Source of the DNA: a virus
Direction: 5' to 3' (one strand)
IMG/VR virus record: IMGVR_UViG_3300020438_000049
Coordinates: 1 to 56,296 of that record
Length of the DNA: 56,296 bases
The notes under the pieces were generated by a model that worked only from the letters and a program-made list of their open reading frames with translations, made no database searches and was not told the DNA's origin. Below, one piece after another: positions 15,726-26,270 of the stretch (within the stretch, counting starts at the first letter, position 1; each line of letters begins with the position of its first letter). The translations under genes were made by a program, and so were the position numbers.

Positions 15726-17158
15726 GGAATACCGAATGGATTGGTTTCTGAGAAGTCTAAAATCTTATCTGCTTCCGTTTCTATATCGAAATTATCTGCA
15801 AATTCATCACTATCTGGCATATCATCTGCCCTCCTTAATGCATGAGATGCACCTGATATTGCTCCAACAATCTTCTCTCCAATAGAGAATGTTCCACTAA
15901 CTGAAGCAACTTCCAATTCGTTCTTAACAGTATTCCAAGATCTTACTCTTCCAGTAGCACCACTGACAGCACCTGTTACCATTTCATTGAAGTTATAGTC
16001 ACCAGTAGAATCTAATGATGGATCACCAATAGTAATATTTGGTGCTAATGTATATCCTGCACCAGCATTAGTTATATTGATAGCGATTAGACTTCCTGCA
16101 GCATTTAGCACACCAACACCTGTAGCAGTGGTTCCTACGCCTATAGGAGCACTAAAGGTGATTGTAGGTGCTGTAGTGAACCCTGAACCGCCTGTAGTAA
16201 GTGTAACTACTCCAACAGTCCCATCTCCAATATATGCTGTTCCAGCAGCACCTGTACCACTAGTGCTAGTGATAGCAATACCTGGAGCAGTAGTATATCC
16301 AAAACCTGGATTAACTATATCTACTCTCTGTACTGATTTCTGATTAGCATTTACATTCAAGTTGCATACTTGTATACCACCAATCATTGCTGCAGTTAAT
16401 ATACCTGTTATTCCTCCACTAGGTGCAGATGATAATCCAACAACAGGTGTGTCAAGATACCCACCTCCCCTATTAGATAGAGTGATGTATGTGATACCAC
16501 CTGTAGGTATAACTCCTGTAAATGCAGATGCAGTTGCACCTGTTCCCACTAATGAAAGTGTTTGTGTTACTCCAAGTATTGTAGAAATACCATCTTCCGA
16601 TTCACCATCTGCTAGATTATCTCCAACTAATTCATTATCAATCTCCTCAACACCAGTTGCAATAATCTCATCCTCGTAACGGAAGAGTTCACAACGCAGT
16701 TCATAAACATAAGTGTTCTGTAACTGATAGAATGGTTTTTCATGCTCTACAAACTTAATCTCAAATAATCTATCTCCCAATGGGAAGTAAATTAGATCCC
16801 CTTCTTTAGGTCTAGTTGTGAGTTTTACATTCTCCTCTCCTTTCATCAATGGAGAAATATAAGTCTCAAATCTTTCCTTTGATATAATCAGAGTTACTTC
16901 ATTGGTCTGTTGGATACCAAACTTAGATAGTAAAACTGGGTTATCTCCATATCCATCAAAGTTATCAATATATGCTTCTATAGGATATGCATCATCAAAT
17001 TTGGAATTAACAACTTCTTTAATAACACTTTTTTCTCCCATATATTTTCTAGGAAGATAATGTATGTCAACACCATACATCTTCAACTGTTCGTTGATTA
17101 TATCCTGTATCAGATTTTGCTCTGATTTAGCTCCTTGTTGGAAGTATGGATTAAGCAC
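15722..17158 (-). CDS. gp14: gp14 neck protein with beta-repeat insertion
   Basis: The first 165 or so residues (MLNPYFQQGAKSEQNLIQDI, MYGVDIHYLPRKYMGEKSV, KEGDLIYFPLGDRLFEIKFV) and the acidic C-terminus (EADKILDFSETNPFGIP) are gp14-like. T4 gp14 is 256 residues; this is 478. The extra block (about residues 200-440) is Gly/Thr/Ala-rich with repeats ending GGGYLDTPVV, GFGYTTAPGI, GSGFTTAPTI and GAGYTLAPNI at roughly 20-60 residue spacing. A second motif (VTGAVSGATGRVRSW, then IVGAISGASHALRR) follows. Gp14 with gp13 forms the neck between portal and tail. The insertion probably protrudes and resembles repeats in gp8 and both giant proteins. Confidence 0.9.
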   Translation of the reverse strand: MLNPYFQQGAKSEQNLIQDIINEQLKMYGVDIHYLPRKYMGEKSVIKEVVNSKFDDAYPIEAYIDNFDGYGDNPVLLSKFGIQQTNEVTLIISKERFETYISPLMKGEENVKLTTRPKEGDLIYFPLGDRLFEIKFVEHEKPFYQLQNTYVYELRCELFRYEDEIIATGVEEIDNELVGDNLADGESEDGISTILGVTQTLSLVGTGATASAFTGVIPTGGITYITLSNRGGGYLDTPVVGLSSAPSGGITGILTAAMIGGIQVCNLNVNANQKSVQRVDIVNPGFGYTTAPGIAITSTSGTGAAGTAYIGDGTVGVVTLTTGGSGFTTAPTITFSAPIGVGTTATGVGVLNAAGSLIAINITNAGAGYTLAPNITIGDPSLDSTGDYNFNEMVTGAVSGATGRVRSWNTVKNELEVASVSGTFSIGEKIVGAISGASHALRRADDMPDSDEFADNFDIETEADKILDFSETNPFGIP

Positions 17159-17162
17159 TATA

Positions 17163-18014
17163 TTAACCTACCATGTCTAATGGTGGTAATTCGTATGTAT
17201 TGGACATCTGTTCTCTGATGTTATCAAGCTCTTTCTGAGCATCATCATAGATTTGCCGTCCATTCAACTCTACCCCACCAGGTAATTTAACTCCTTGGAA
17301 CTTAAGTAAATTTTGACCCCATTGACGTTTCACTAATTGAGTCAAGTATCTTTTTAGGAATGAATCATTCCAAACTCGTACATAATCATTTGGATTTGCT
17401 GCTCTATAACAATCCATAACAATATAATCACCCACTCCAACATTACTCCAATCAACATCCATATACAATCTATCCATTCTTTGATTAAATCTTATCTGTT
17501 TCTGTGTTGTTAATAAGAAATCAATGTCTGACAAATATGTCTTTGTCATTGCATAAGTTAATAATTCTGTTGCACCCCAATAGTAAATATCATTTAAAAA
17601 CATCTGATACTTAATACTGAACATACCACTTGACATGGCATTTGTTCCATCGTAGTGGAATATCTTAGTAACACCAATAATCTCTGGTGGAACTTGTAAA
17701 TAATTACTATTTTCTTCCCAATCAAACTGCATTGCAGCACCGTCAATAGTTGCGGTTGCTGTAGTTGTTGTTATACCTGCTGTTGGATCATTGATTCCTC
17801 CTCTTGCTCTTCCCCTATCAACATCATTCTGTGTTAATTTGTATTTTAAAAATGATTGTGATACACCATCAAAATGCCTTTCCTGAAAATACTGAACAGC
17901 ATCATCAACCAAGTCATTGACTTGTTCATCAGCAACGTTAATCTCCAATACAGGAGCACCAAGTTGCCTCTTGCAATAATCTATTAGTTGTTGTCTACTT
18001 GCTGGTTGTGCCAT
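17163..18014 (-). CDS. gp13: gp13 neck protein
   Basis: The 283-residue protein has gp13 blocks: MAQPASRQQLIDYCKRQLGA, VLEINVADEQVNDLVDDAVQ, YFQERHFDGV, MFLNDIYYWGATELLTYAMT and VDWSNVGVGDYIVMDCYRA. T4 gp13 is 309 residues. Gp13 completes the portal after packaging and binds gp14 and gp15 to join head and tail. It lies four bases before gp14, so the two are co-translated. CTAAATA lies 24 bases upstream of the ATG, with AAGGAG as ribosome binding site about 11 bases before it. Confidence 0.94.
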   Translation of the reverse strand: MAQPASRQQLIDYCKRQLGAPVLEINVADEQVNDLVDDAVQYFQERHFDGVSQSFLKYKLTQNDVDRGRARGGINDPTAGITTTTATATIDGAAMQFDWEENSNYLQVPPEIIGVTKIFHYDGTNAMSSGMFSIKYQMFLNDIYYWGATELLTYAMTKTYLSDIDFLLTTQKQIRFNQRMDRLYMDVDWSNVGVGDYIVMDCYRAANPNDYVRVWNDSFLKRYLTQLVKRQWGQNLLKFQGVKLPGGVELNGRQIYDDAQKELDNIREQMSNTYELPPLDMVG

Positions 18015-18037
18015 TTACACAGATGCTCCTTATATAA

Positions 18038-18044
18038 TATTTAG
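18038..18044 (-). promoter_or_regulatory. Late-promoter-like CTAAATA for gp13, containing a stop codon
   Basis: CTAAATA lies 24 bases before the gp13 ATG. Its TAA (18043-18041) is the stop of the 128-residue gene. Confidence 0.55.
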
Positions 18045-18427
18045 GGTGTAGAAGAAATACCTGCATAAACCAGGATATTTCCATTGACTAACTTACTAAT
18101 AGTACTCCCAGTTTTCACATTTACATCATAAACATGCCTACCTTCTGATAATGTTCTGGTATCTTCTTCAGACATTGAGATCTTTATTTTACCTCCCAAT
18201 GCACTGGTAACACCAACGGTGAATGTCCCAACAGCACCGAACGTTGCACCCACTGCGACGCTCTTTGCCATTTGAGAAGTTCCAGTATATCCAGTAAAAT
18301 CAAAAGCAGTATTACTAGTATCAACAACAGTGAATGTTGTTTCAAAACTAGAACCAGTAGTTATTACTAGATTTGCTGCTGCAGGAACACCTGCGTCAGT
18401 ATTAAAGGTTATATTCTTATTTGACAT
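18041..18427 (-). CDS. Small beta-rich virion protein, Ig-like (128 residues)
   Basis: The protein has the pattern of small phage baseplate/fibre-attachment domains: GSSFETTFTVVDTSNTAFDF, TGYTGTSQMAKSV, then TRTLSEGRHVYDVNVKTGST and LVNGNILVYAGISS. The 'Y-D-V-x-V ... G-x-I-x-V-x-x-G' ending occurs in N-terminal domains of BppU-like baseplate proteins. A virion role is inference from this similarity and from lying between the DUF4815 giant and gp13. It overlaps the upstream coiled-coil gene by 11 bases. Confidence 0.8.
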   Translation of the reverse strand: MSNKNITFNTDAGVPAAANLVITTGSSFETTFTVVDTSNTAFDFTGYTGTSQMAKSVAVGATFGAVGTFTVGVTSALGGKIKISMSEEDTRTLSEGRHVYDVNVKTGSTISKLVNGNILVYAGISSTP

Positions 18428-18638
18428 TGATGACTATCTCCTTTAATAGTGATTTAATTTCGTTAATTTCACTTTTTAAATCTGACAAATTCTTTTCAAT
18501 AACATCAACTCTTTCATCTTTTTCGACACCAACACTACGCCTAGCGATGTATTTGTCATACTCTAAGGTATTTGTGTTGATGATAGCATTGCTATTAGGA
18601 TCTCTAGAGAGATCCGCATGTCCTTTTACTTTAAACAT
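18417..18638 (-). CDS. Small coiled-coil protein (73 residues)
   Basis: MFKVKGHADLSRDPNSNAII begins a short N-terminal peptide containing NTNTLEYDKYIARRS. Residues about 40-73 are a strong helical heptad stretch (VDVIEKNLSDLKSEINEIKS then LLKEIVINV) expected to trimerise or dimerise. The start overlaps the stop of the DUF4815 giant (TAATG), indicating translational coupling, and the end overlaps the 128-residue gene. It could be an attachment or whisker-like component. I do not recognise a family. Confidence 0.8.
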   Translation of the reverse strand: MFKVKGHADLSRDPNSNAIINTNTLEYDKYIARRSVGVEKDERVDVIEKNLSDLKSEINEIKSLLKEIVINVK

Positions 18639-21600
18639 TATGCTAAAGCGATGACCCTTAGATTAGATAATCTAGGTGCATGAACTTGACTGGTAGATGT
18701 TAATACAAACTTAAGTCTGTATGATCTGAATGAAGGTAAGTTGTCAATAGTAAACGAATAAGAACTGAACTCAGATTCATCTGGAGTAAAGTTGTATTCA
18801 TTTTGACTAGGAATTAAAGTATCAGATCTACCATCACTCTTCTCTTTATCAATAATCTGACCTGAACCACTTAGGTTGTTATAACCAGGGAAAGGTGTAA
18901 AGATAGGAGTAAATCCTTCTTTTTCACTAATAGCATAGAATGCTCTTATGTCAGAGAAGTTATTAAGATAACCATCAACAATAACTTTCAAGGAAGTAGC
19001 AGAATTAGTCATTGCAACTTCTTTAGAGATATATTTAAATGCAGATGGATCACTTCCTAAAGTATTTACTCTAAAGTCATTTGCAAAATCACTAATAGCA
19101 TTATTGATTCTATTAGAAGTCGTAACTAAACTCATTCTTTGGGTATCAATAATTGGACTTACTCTACTATCAACAGTATTAAGAGTTAGTTTCATATTAA
19201 CTGATTTGTTACCCTCAACTACAGTATTCAATTTAGCATCTTCATTTATTTTGGATGCAATCAATCTAGGAGTATCTAAGTAATTTGCCTCATTCAATGT
19301 TACTGGTTCTACACCAAAGTTAACCCAAGGAGTCTCAGTACCATCAATACTCTGACCAGTAACTGTTCTAATTGTAGACTTAATAGCAGTTCCTTCAGGT
19401 GTCACGTTTTGAACCATTGGAGTAACAATTTCAAATGGTATGTTCTGTGTAGCGAATGACTCCCATCCACCAGCAGATTGATTTCTGTCAAGGTATAGAG
19501 CACGATAACCATTGTTATCACTTCTATCATCATTATCTACATTAAACTTCTCAGACATATCAAGTTTAATATGATATGAATCAAAAGTAATAGGATCTGA
19601 TTTAGTTACATCAGATAAATTATGTGTCTTGTTAATTCTATGTAAATTAACTCCACCAAGTTCATACTTATAAATTTCTGTTCCTGTTGAATAGTTCTGC
19701 TTAACTACATTAGATCCTCTAGCAATAAATCCACCTATTACATTACCAGTAACATTAGTATATTCAATAACTTCATCTCCAATTTTTGCATATCCTCTAT
19801 TAGTCGTTCCAACTCCAACTCCTTCAAAGGTTGAGAATATAGTTCCATCTTCTACTGATATACCATCTGTAGAATCAACTACATATGCTGCTGTTAATCT
19901 ACTTGGTTTAATATCAGACGTTACATTGCTGATACCTACCAAGTTATTTTGGAAGTACATTCCATGATTTCTATGATTAACTTTAACATGTAAACCATCT
20001 TCACCAATATCAAGAGCATCGATTTGAACATCTCCACCATTGAAATCATTAAATCCTGTAGTAATTCCATTACTACGTGTAACCATAACAGTATTACCTG
20101 CACCAGTTACGAAGTCTCCTTGAACACCATCAACAATTAACTGACTAGCAGCACCAATAGTAGTGATAGTTGCTCTAAAGTTTCTACCAGCTCCTTGTGT
20201 TCCTAGAGAACTAATACCAATTACATCACCTACCACATAACCATTTCCACCTAAAGCACCAGCACCATTTATTGTAACAGCAGTTACAGCACCAGAATTT
20301 ACAGTAACAACTGCTTTAGCACCCTTACCTTGTCCAGTAATAGTTTCTAGTGAAATGTTACTATAATTTAAAGCAGAACCACTAAGTGGTGTATATCCAA
20401 TACCAGCATTTGTTATCTGTAAAGCAGTAGCACTTCCTGCTGATCCAACATAGTTACCAGTTGCCTGAGATCCTTGTTGAGATATTGTATTTCCAAATTC
20501 AATAGTAGCATCTGCAGTAGTTGTACCAAGACCAACTCTTATCTGTCTAGATTTGAGTGATAATGAATCTGGTTGCAATCTTGCAATTTGATCATTTCCT
20601 TTTCCAAGAGTAGGACTGTAAATATCAACTGATCCAGACTCTACGAAATCTGCTCTGTAAAGAGTAAATTTAAGATCTTCCCATTGACTTGGTTCCCATG
20701 TAGAAGCATTTTGAGACTTAAACAGAGATCCTAGATAAGGTTGCTGTGAAACGAATGTTTTTGTAACTAGATCTTCTTCACCAACTCTAGAAATAAATAC
20801 GCTATATTTTGTAGAGTTTGATAATAAACATGCTGCATACTCTACTCCACCTTCAAGATATAATGGTGACTTGAATTGGAATGAAGTTGCAACAGATCCA
20901 TCATCAGACAGAACAACATCTTCTGGATTTAAAGATATCTCTGAGAAAGGAATAACCTTTTGTGTTGGATATCCATTGGTCGTTGACCTAATTTGTAAGG
21001 TAACGGGAACACCCATATCATCCTTACTCTTAAAGAAGCAATCAAATCTGGTTAAGTAAATACCAGTTTCATCTTCAACTATGAAAGATTCTGCAAGAGG
21101 ATCACTATTATTATTCCATGCAAGAGTTCTTTCTGTTGTATTACTACCGATAGCACGAGTACCTACTACTTGAGCAGTACCAATTGCTGTCCTAGTTACT
21201 CTATCTTCTTGCTGTCTTCTATGCTCTATTCTTGCATTTCTAACAGAAATAATAGTTTCCTGAACAGTATTAACAAATCCTCTAGCAATATAATCTTCTT
21301 CACCTCTTGTATCTGCACCTTTAGCTGAGTTACTTGGATTGTCTATTAGACTAAAGACCTTAGTTCCAACCTCAAATTTTGGATGATTTGTTTCACTTGG
21401 ATTTGGAATAAAGTAACTTCCTTGTAGAATACCATGTCTATCAGGAATCAATCTAACATTAGTAATTGTTGCTTGTGCTCCACTGCTTTGACCACGAAGA
21501 ACCATTCCACTTTCTATCCAACCAGAGTAATCTCCTTGTGGTTCATTTGATAATGAATATAAGTCAATATTGAGTATAGTCGATGCTCCAGTATATGAAG

Positions 21601-24600
21601 AGGATAAAGTACCATCATTATATGGATTTGTTCCATATACTTCAGTAGGAGAACTGAATACACCTTCTCTATGATTTGCTGAAGCAACTCTGAAAGATAT
21701 TGATGGAGTAGTTGTACTTGGCCAAGTTCCTGAAGATCCTGATCTAAGTGATTCTCCAATAACATTTTCACCAACTTGGAATACCCCAGATGACATACTA
21801 ATTTCTAGTAGTTTAGGGAATACATATCTATTAACATCCTGACCATCGAAGAATGCATACAACCTCTTCTTAGGTTTAAATCTCTTACCATCAACAGTAA
21901 TATTTCTAGATCTTACTGCTGGTGAAAGTTCTCTACTTATCAGTCTTGTACCTTGTGAAGTATTGTTTATATCTTCAACAACAAGAGTTCTTACTCCACT
22001 TCTAGAAGAATCTGTGCGACTTATTTGCTGATTTAGTGTTTCTTCATTTACTGTTCTTCTTGTTCTTTGAACTAATCTACGTCCTTGCCATTGAGTAGTA
22101 ACTCCTTCTACTCCTCCAGTTACTCTACGAGTGCTAACATCAGTTTCGGTTCCTGTCCATGTTGTCTGCCAAGAATTCCATACAGTAGGTGCAAATCCAG
22201 ATTGAGGATCTACATTAAACCTCCTTTGAGCATTTGCCATAGTAGAAGCAAAGTTACCCTGTCTGTTAATAATTCTTGGTTCAATATTGACTGTATCAAC
22301 CCATGTATCTCCAGCAGGTGTTAATTCAATACTTCCTTGCCAGAAAGGTACTAAGAAAGGAGTAACACTTTCAGTTCTTGTTCCGAAAGATTGTTTCAAC
22401 CACTCAACTTCAGAATATCCTAAAGTTAAAGCATCACCAGTTTTCTTAACGTTAATACCACCAGCTTCTGCAAACGCTAGATCTTCATTAGGATCAACAT
22501 TGGTCACAGGACCAAATATCATATCAACTGAAGCGGTAAAGTGCTTTGGTCTTAATTGCTTATTTGCTCTATCAATACTATTTTGGAATTCAATATTATC
22601 TTCTTGAGAATCGAATGAATTGAAATTGTCAACAAAGAAACCTGCCTTATACCTATTAGCACCATCTCTATCAGCAATAAACATATTATTGGTATTAGAT
22701 TCCAATAATGAAAGTGCTGTATAGTATTCTAGATTGTTAATTCTATTTTCTAATTTCCTTATATCAGAATTCTTATATCCTTTATGTGTTAAGAAGTTAA
22801 TTTTTACTTCTGATACATCATAAACATATGGAGGAAGAGTTGCTTGACATACTTCTAAAGAATCATCAACTCTGTTAGGAAAATCTGGTAGATCAGCAGG
22901 TTCTCCATAATTTATTTGGAATGTACCATCTTTATTCAAGAATATTCTATCAATTCTACCAAGATAATATGAGAATGATACTAGAAGTTGTTCATTAGAT
23001 GCTAGAATATTTGGAGCAGTATTACCTGTTTGTGCAAATGTTCTACCATAAAATTCTAAAGGAGATCTAGTAGCAGCAGAAGTTACTGTATAATTATCAA
23101 CTCTTGGTCTGATATCAATAATATCAGTGTTTCTATGACCGTCTATTGACTTAATTTCTTTAGAGAAGTTAAAGTTCTTATAAGAATCTACTGTAGTAAT
23201 ATCTCCAGTATCAGTGGAATTAAATGATGCTGTAGAGAAATATATTTTTATTTTTCTATCAGGTGCTTCATTTTCATCTTTTCTAGTTATAAATCCATAA
23301 TCATAGAAAGTGGATTGTTGACCACTATTGTAAGTATAATTATCAGAAATATCAAAACTTGGATTTTCTAGTTTTTGAATAGATGAGTATATGTTTGACT
23401 CACTAGTTAATATTCTTTCACCTTCTTTAAATATTTCATCATTCCTATAAAGTAAGCAAATTTTTGAATCATCAACTATCTCAGCAACAATAGCAACTGC
23501 ACCACTTGATTCTCCAGTAAAGATTTCTCCTAATAAGAAATCAGCAGTTGTAGTTGATGGGCTAGCAATATTAGTTAGAGTTAACTTAGGAGCAGATGGA
23601 TCAGTTGTATCTGAAGATTCAAATACACCATATAGATTGATAATATCTGGATTATTAAGAGATATTAGATCATCCTGAACTCTTGTTCCATATGGATAAG
23701 TACCAAATGTTAATCCATCATTGGCAGTAGTTGCACCTATACCAGATTCAGCATTAGAAGACTTATCTACAACAATACTATTAACAGCATTTCTTATTTT
23801 TAATTTTGATTTTGGATTTTTCTTTTGTAATGTAGCAATTACTTGCTTTTCAGTACCATCTTCACTTGGATTAAATCCTTTAAACTTAAGAGCACTTCTA
23901 CCATTATTGTCAGTATAAATCTCTATGTTATCTTCATTCAATTCATACTGTTGACCTGTACTACTAAAGTAACTATATCTTTCTGATTTAAATGGTAAGA
24001 AGAACTCACCCTCTGCACCTGTTGGGATAGTAGAAGAAGCAGTTTCTCCATTTGTCTGAGTAATATCAAATTTCTTACGTATAGTAATATATGCATCAGT
24101 AAGATCAATATCAGATATATGTTTTTTAGGTAATACGGTATAAAGACTATTATCAGCAGAATCTGTTAATGTAGAATTTATCTTTGCAAAATCTTGAGAA
24201 ACTACATCAGTTGTAGGTAAAGCACCAGCAACACCAGGGTTAACTGTTACATTCTTAATGAGTAAATCATTTGTTGAAATAGCACCAGTAGCATTTGTGG
24301 CAAAATTAACAGAAGTAACAACACCAACTACTGGAGTATCTTGCTTATCTGGATTAGTAAATTGAACCAAATCTCCAGATTTAAAGAAATCATTAACTGG
24401 GAATTTTACAGGTAATGAAACTGTAGATAATCCAGTATGAATCTGTTCACTTCCTACTGTCTTAGGATCAGCATCCCAGAAGAATGATTTAGTAATACTA
24501 GCAATACCAACATTCAATACAGGTCTTTGTACTATATCCGCACTAAAAGTACTAAAACCAGTAGAAGAACCTCCTGTTACAAATAATCCTTTAACATCTG

Positions 24601-26254
24601 ATACTCCATATGCAGTGATTCCTGTAGATATTCTACCGTTTGGTATTCCATTGAATATTAAAGATTCACTTGGTATAAAAGTACCTTCTGTTTCATAAAG
24701 ATTAAGAGTAGATCCATCAGTAACACTATCTTTCAAAAATCCTGTTGCACCACTATTAGAACCTTTAACATAGGTTGGAGTGGAAAGTGTAACTGCTTGG
24801 TTAACACTTAATTCAGTTACTGTTTGTATATCATAGAGACTAACATCCCACTGAGATACACCAGAATAAGTTCCAGATACATACCCAGACTTTAGTTTAA
24901 AATCATATACTCTAGCAACACCAATTTCTTTACCATAGTTATATGTTGGATCTGCTCCTACAACAAAAGTTCTATCATCTCTTAAACTTACAGTATAAGT
25001 ATTACCTAATCCAATTGCAGGTGTTCCATGTACGTTATTTAAAGTAAAGGTTGTTCCTGTATTATACTCAATAGGTTCATCCTTAATTTCTTTTGTAGTA
25101 CGTGTTTTAGGAGCATCTAAGAAAACACTTTCTGGTATCTCAACATCATATCCACGGACATATGCCTTACCAGGAGACATCTTGTAGACTATCTTATCAT
25201 CTGCAGCAGGTTGTCCACCATATGTAAACTCACCCTCTTTAAATATTCCATTGTTACCTAATCCATCATCTAGAGATTCTGCAACAACACTATCAAAATC
25301 CTTTACAGTAAAATCTCCATCAGTATCAAATATCTTTTCTGCTACAGTATCATCAAAAGCAGTTGCTCCAGATGAACCTGTTTTTGTTTTACTTCTAAGG
25401 TCACCATTTTTTACAGTTCCTAATTCTATGAAATTATTATCATCAAAATCATCTAATGACTTTTTAAATAGACTTGCAGTTATCTTTAATCTATCAGCAC
25501 CAGGTGCACCATAGTTATTATATCCTTGTGAATTATCATTCAGCGATTCATCTAAATCTGCATTGACAATTTCTTCTACTATGTTTAGACCAATTCTATA
25601 ATTAGGTGTATTTGAATACTGATCTAAAATTAAAGTCTCTTTATCTACAGTTATAAATTGCCCTCTAATAAAATAAACACCTTCATTTATCATGAAAGAT
25701 GATCCAGTAGCTGCATTATTACTGGATAGAGTTAATCCAAAAGAAGTTCCTGAAGTAATAGTAGTATTACCTAATAATCCAGATACTAATGTAGTGTTGC
25801 AGAATAACTCTTCTCCATCATTAAATTGTTGAGTAGAATTATTAGTGGTATTAGCACCGATATAATTCACATATAAGGTTAAAGTATTTTCTTCAGAATC
25901 TGCAGGAAGCAATACCTTATCAACCGCAGCACTAACACCAGATACAAGTCCTGTAACTTGTGTTCCTACTAATTGCTCTGCAAATGCAGAAACAGGTACT
26001 CCTTGATAAGTATTATTTAATTTTACAGCGTAATAGGATCTACTATAAGAAATATTTCCAGGTATTACTTTCTGACCTTCTTTAAAGAAGTGTTGACCAA
26101 ACTTCTCAACTTGGTTTTGAAGTATAGATTGTAGCGTTGTTAATTCTCTCGCCTGTACTGGATACCCAGGTTTAAATAAAACCTTATGGTAATCATTAGA
26201 CGAATCAAAGTCATCAAAATATGGTGCTACATTTAAGTTAGTTTGCTGTGGCAT
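18638..26254 (-). CDS. DUF4815 giant virion protein (2538 residues)
   Basis: The N-terminus (MPQQTNLNVAPYFDDFDSSN, YHKVLFKPGYPVQARELTTL, QSILQNQVEKFGQHFFKEG) is the DUF4815 signature of large T4-like cyanophage virion proteins. The body is an array of beta domains. One around residues 1715-1840 (NSDPLAESFIVEDETGIYLT, RFDCFFKSKDDMGVPVTLQI, EYAACLLSNSTKYSVFISRV) looks like a carbohydrate-binding-type sandwich. Near residues 1930-2020 are Gly-Tyr repeats (NAGIGYTPLSG, LGGNGYVVGD) like those in gp14. A terminal beta domain ends in SFRSYRLKFVLTSTSQVHAP. It occupies the T4 gene 9-12 position between gp8 and gp13, so a peripheral baseplate or fibre role is likely. No proteolytic or lytic motif was seen. 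Confidence 0.92.
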   Translation of the reverse strand: MPQQTNLNVAPYFDDFDSSNDYHKVLFKPGYPVQARELTTLQSILQNQVEKFGQHFFKEGQKVIPGNISYSRSYYAVKLNNTYQGVPVSAFAEQLVGTQVTGLVSGVSAAVDKVLLPADSEENTLTLYVNYIGANTTNNSTQQFNDGEELFCNTTLVSGLLGNTTITSGTSFGLTLSSNNAATGSSFMINEGVYFIRGQFITVDKETLILDQYSNTPNYRIGLNIVEEIVNADLDESLNDNSQGYNNYGAPGADRLKITASLFKKSLDDFDDNNFIELGTVKNGDLRSKTKTGSSGATAFDDTVAEKIFDTDGDFTVKDFDSVVAESLDDGLGNNGIFKEGEFTYGGQPAADDKIVYKMSPGKAYVRGYDVEIPESVFLDAPKTRTTKEIKDEPIEYNTGTTFTLNNVHGTPAIGLGNTYTVSLRDDRTFVVGADPTYNYGKEIGVARVYDFKLKSGYVSGTYSGVSQWDVSLYDIQTVTELSVNQAVTLSTPTYVKGSNSGATGFLKDSVTDGSTLNLYETEGTFIPSESLIFNGIPNGRISTGITAYGVSDVKGLFVTGGSSTGFSTFSADIVQRPVLNVGIASITKSFFWDADPKTVGSEQIHTGLSTVSLPVKFPVNDFFKSGDLVQFTNPDKQDTPVVGVVTSVNFATNATGAISTNDLLIKNVTVNPGVAGALPTTDVVSQDFAKINSTLTDSADNSLYTVLPKKHISDIDLTDAYITIRKKFDITQTNGETASSTIPTGAEGEFFLPFKSERYSYFSSTGQQYELNEDNIEIYTDNNGRSALKFKGFNPSEDGTEKQVIATLQKKNPKSKLKIRNAVNSIVVDKSSNAESGIGATTANDGLTFGTYPYGTRVQDDLISLNNPDIINLYGVFESSDTTDPSAPKLTLTNIASPSTTTADFLLGEIFTGESSGAVAIVAEIVDDSKICLLYRNDEIFKEGERILTSESNIYSSIQKLENPSFDISDNYTYNSGQQSTFYDYGFITRKDENEAPDRKIKIYFSTASFNSTDTGDITTVDSYKNFNFSKEIKSIDGHRNTDIIDIRPRVDNYTVTSAATRSPLEFYGRTFAQTGNTAPNILASNEQLLVSFSYYLGRIDRIFLNKDGTFQINYGEPADLPDFPNRVDDSLEVCQATLPPYVYDVSEVKINFLTHKGYKNSDIRKLENRINNLEYYTALSLLESNTNNMFIADRDGANRYKAGFFVDNFNSFDSQEDNIEFQNSIDRANKQLRPKHFTASVDMIFGPVTNVDPNEDLAFAEAGGINVKKTGDALTLGYSEVEWLKQSFGTRTESVTPFLVPFWQGSIELTPAGDTWVDTVNIEPRIINRQGNFASTMANAQRRFNVDPQSGFAPTVWNSWQTTWTGTETDVSTRRVTGGVEGVTTQWQGRRLVQRTRRTVNEETLNQQISRTDSSRSGVRTLVVEDINNTSQGTRLISRELSPAVRSRNITVDGKRFKPKKRLYAFFDGQDVNRYVFPKLLEISMSSGVFQVGENVIGESLRSGSSGTWPSTTTPSISFRVASANHREGVFSSPTEVYGTNPYNDGTLSSSYTGASTILNIDLYSLSNEPQGDYSGWIESGMVLRGQSSGAQATITNVRLIPDRHGILQGSYFIPNPSETNHPKFEVGTKVFSLIDNPSNSAKGADTRGEEDYIARGFVNTVQETIISVRNARIEHRRQQEDRVTRTAIGTAQVVGTRAIGSNTTERTLAWNNNSDPLAESFIVEDETGIYLTRFDCFFKSKDDMGVPVTLQIRSTTNGYPTQKVIPFSEISLNPEDVVLSDDGSVATSFQFKSPLYLEGGVEYAACLLSNSTKYSVFISRVGEEDLVTKTFVSQQPYLGSLFKSQNASTWEPSQWEDLKFTLYRADFVESGSVDIYSPTLGKGNDQIARLQPDSLSLKSRQIRVGLGTTTADATIEFGNTISQQGSQATGNYVGSAGSATALQITNAGIGYTPLSGSALNYSNISLETITGQGKGAKAVVTVNSGAVTAVTINGAGALGGNGYVVGDVIGISSLGTQGAGRNFRATITTIGAASQLIVDGVQGDFVTGAGNTVMVTRSNGITTGFNDFNGGDVQIDALDIGEDGLHVKVNHRNHGMYFQNNLVGISNVTSDIKPSRLTAAYVVDSTDGISVEDGTIFSTFEGVGVGTTNRGYAKIGDEVIEYTNVTGNVIGGFIARGSNVVKQNYSTGTEIYKYELGGVNLHRINKTHNLSDVTKSDPITFDSYHIKLDMSEKFNVDNDDRSDNNGYRALYLDRNQSAGGWESFATQNIPFEIVTPMVQNVTPEGTAIKSTIRTVTGQSIDGTETPWVNFGVEPVTLNEANYLDTPRLIASKINEDAKLNTVVEGNKSVNMKLTLNTVDSRVSPIIDTQRMSLVTTSNRINNAISDFANDFRVNTLGSDPSAFKYISKEVAMTNSATSLKVIVDGYLNNFSDIRAFYAISEKEGFTPIFTPFPGYNNLSGSGQIIDKEKSDGRSDTLIPSQNEYNFTPDESEFSSYSFTIDNLPSFRSYRLKFVLTSTSQVHAPRLSNLRVIALA

Positions 26255-26270
26255 AATACTTTATAATCCT

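Noticed and set aside
16077-16679. Plus-strand Pro/Val-rich frames opposite gp14
   Set aside because: Shadows of the Gly/Thr repeats of gp14, with no start signals.
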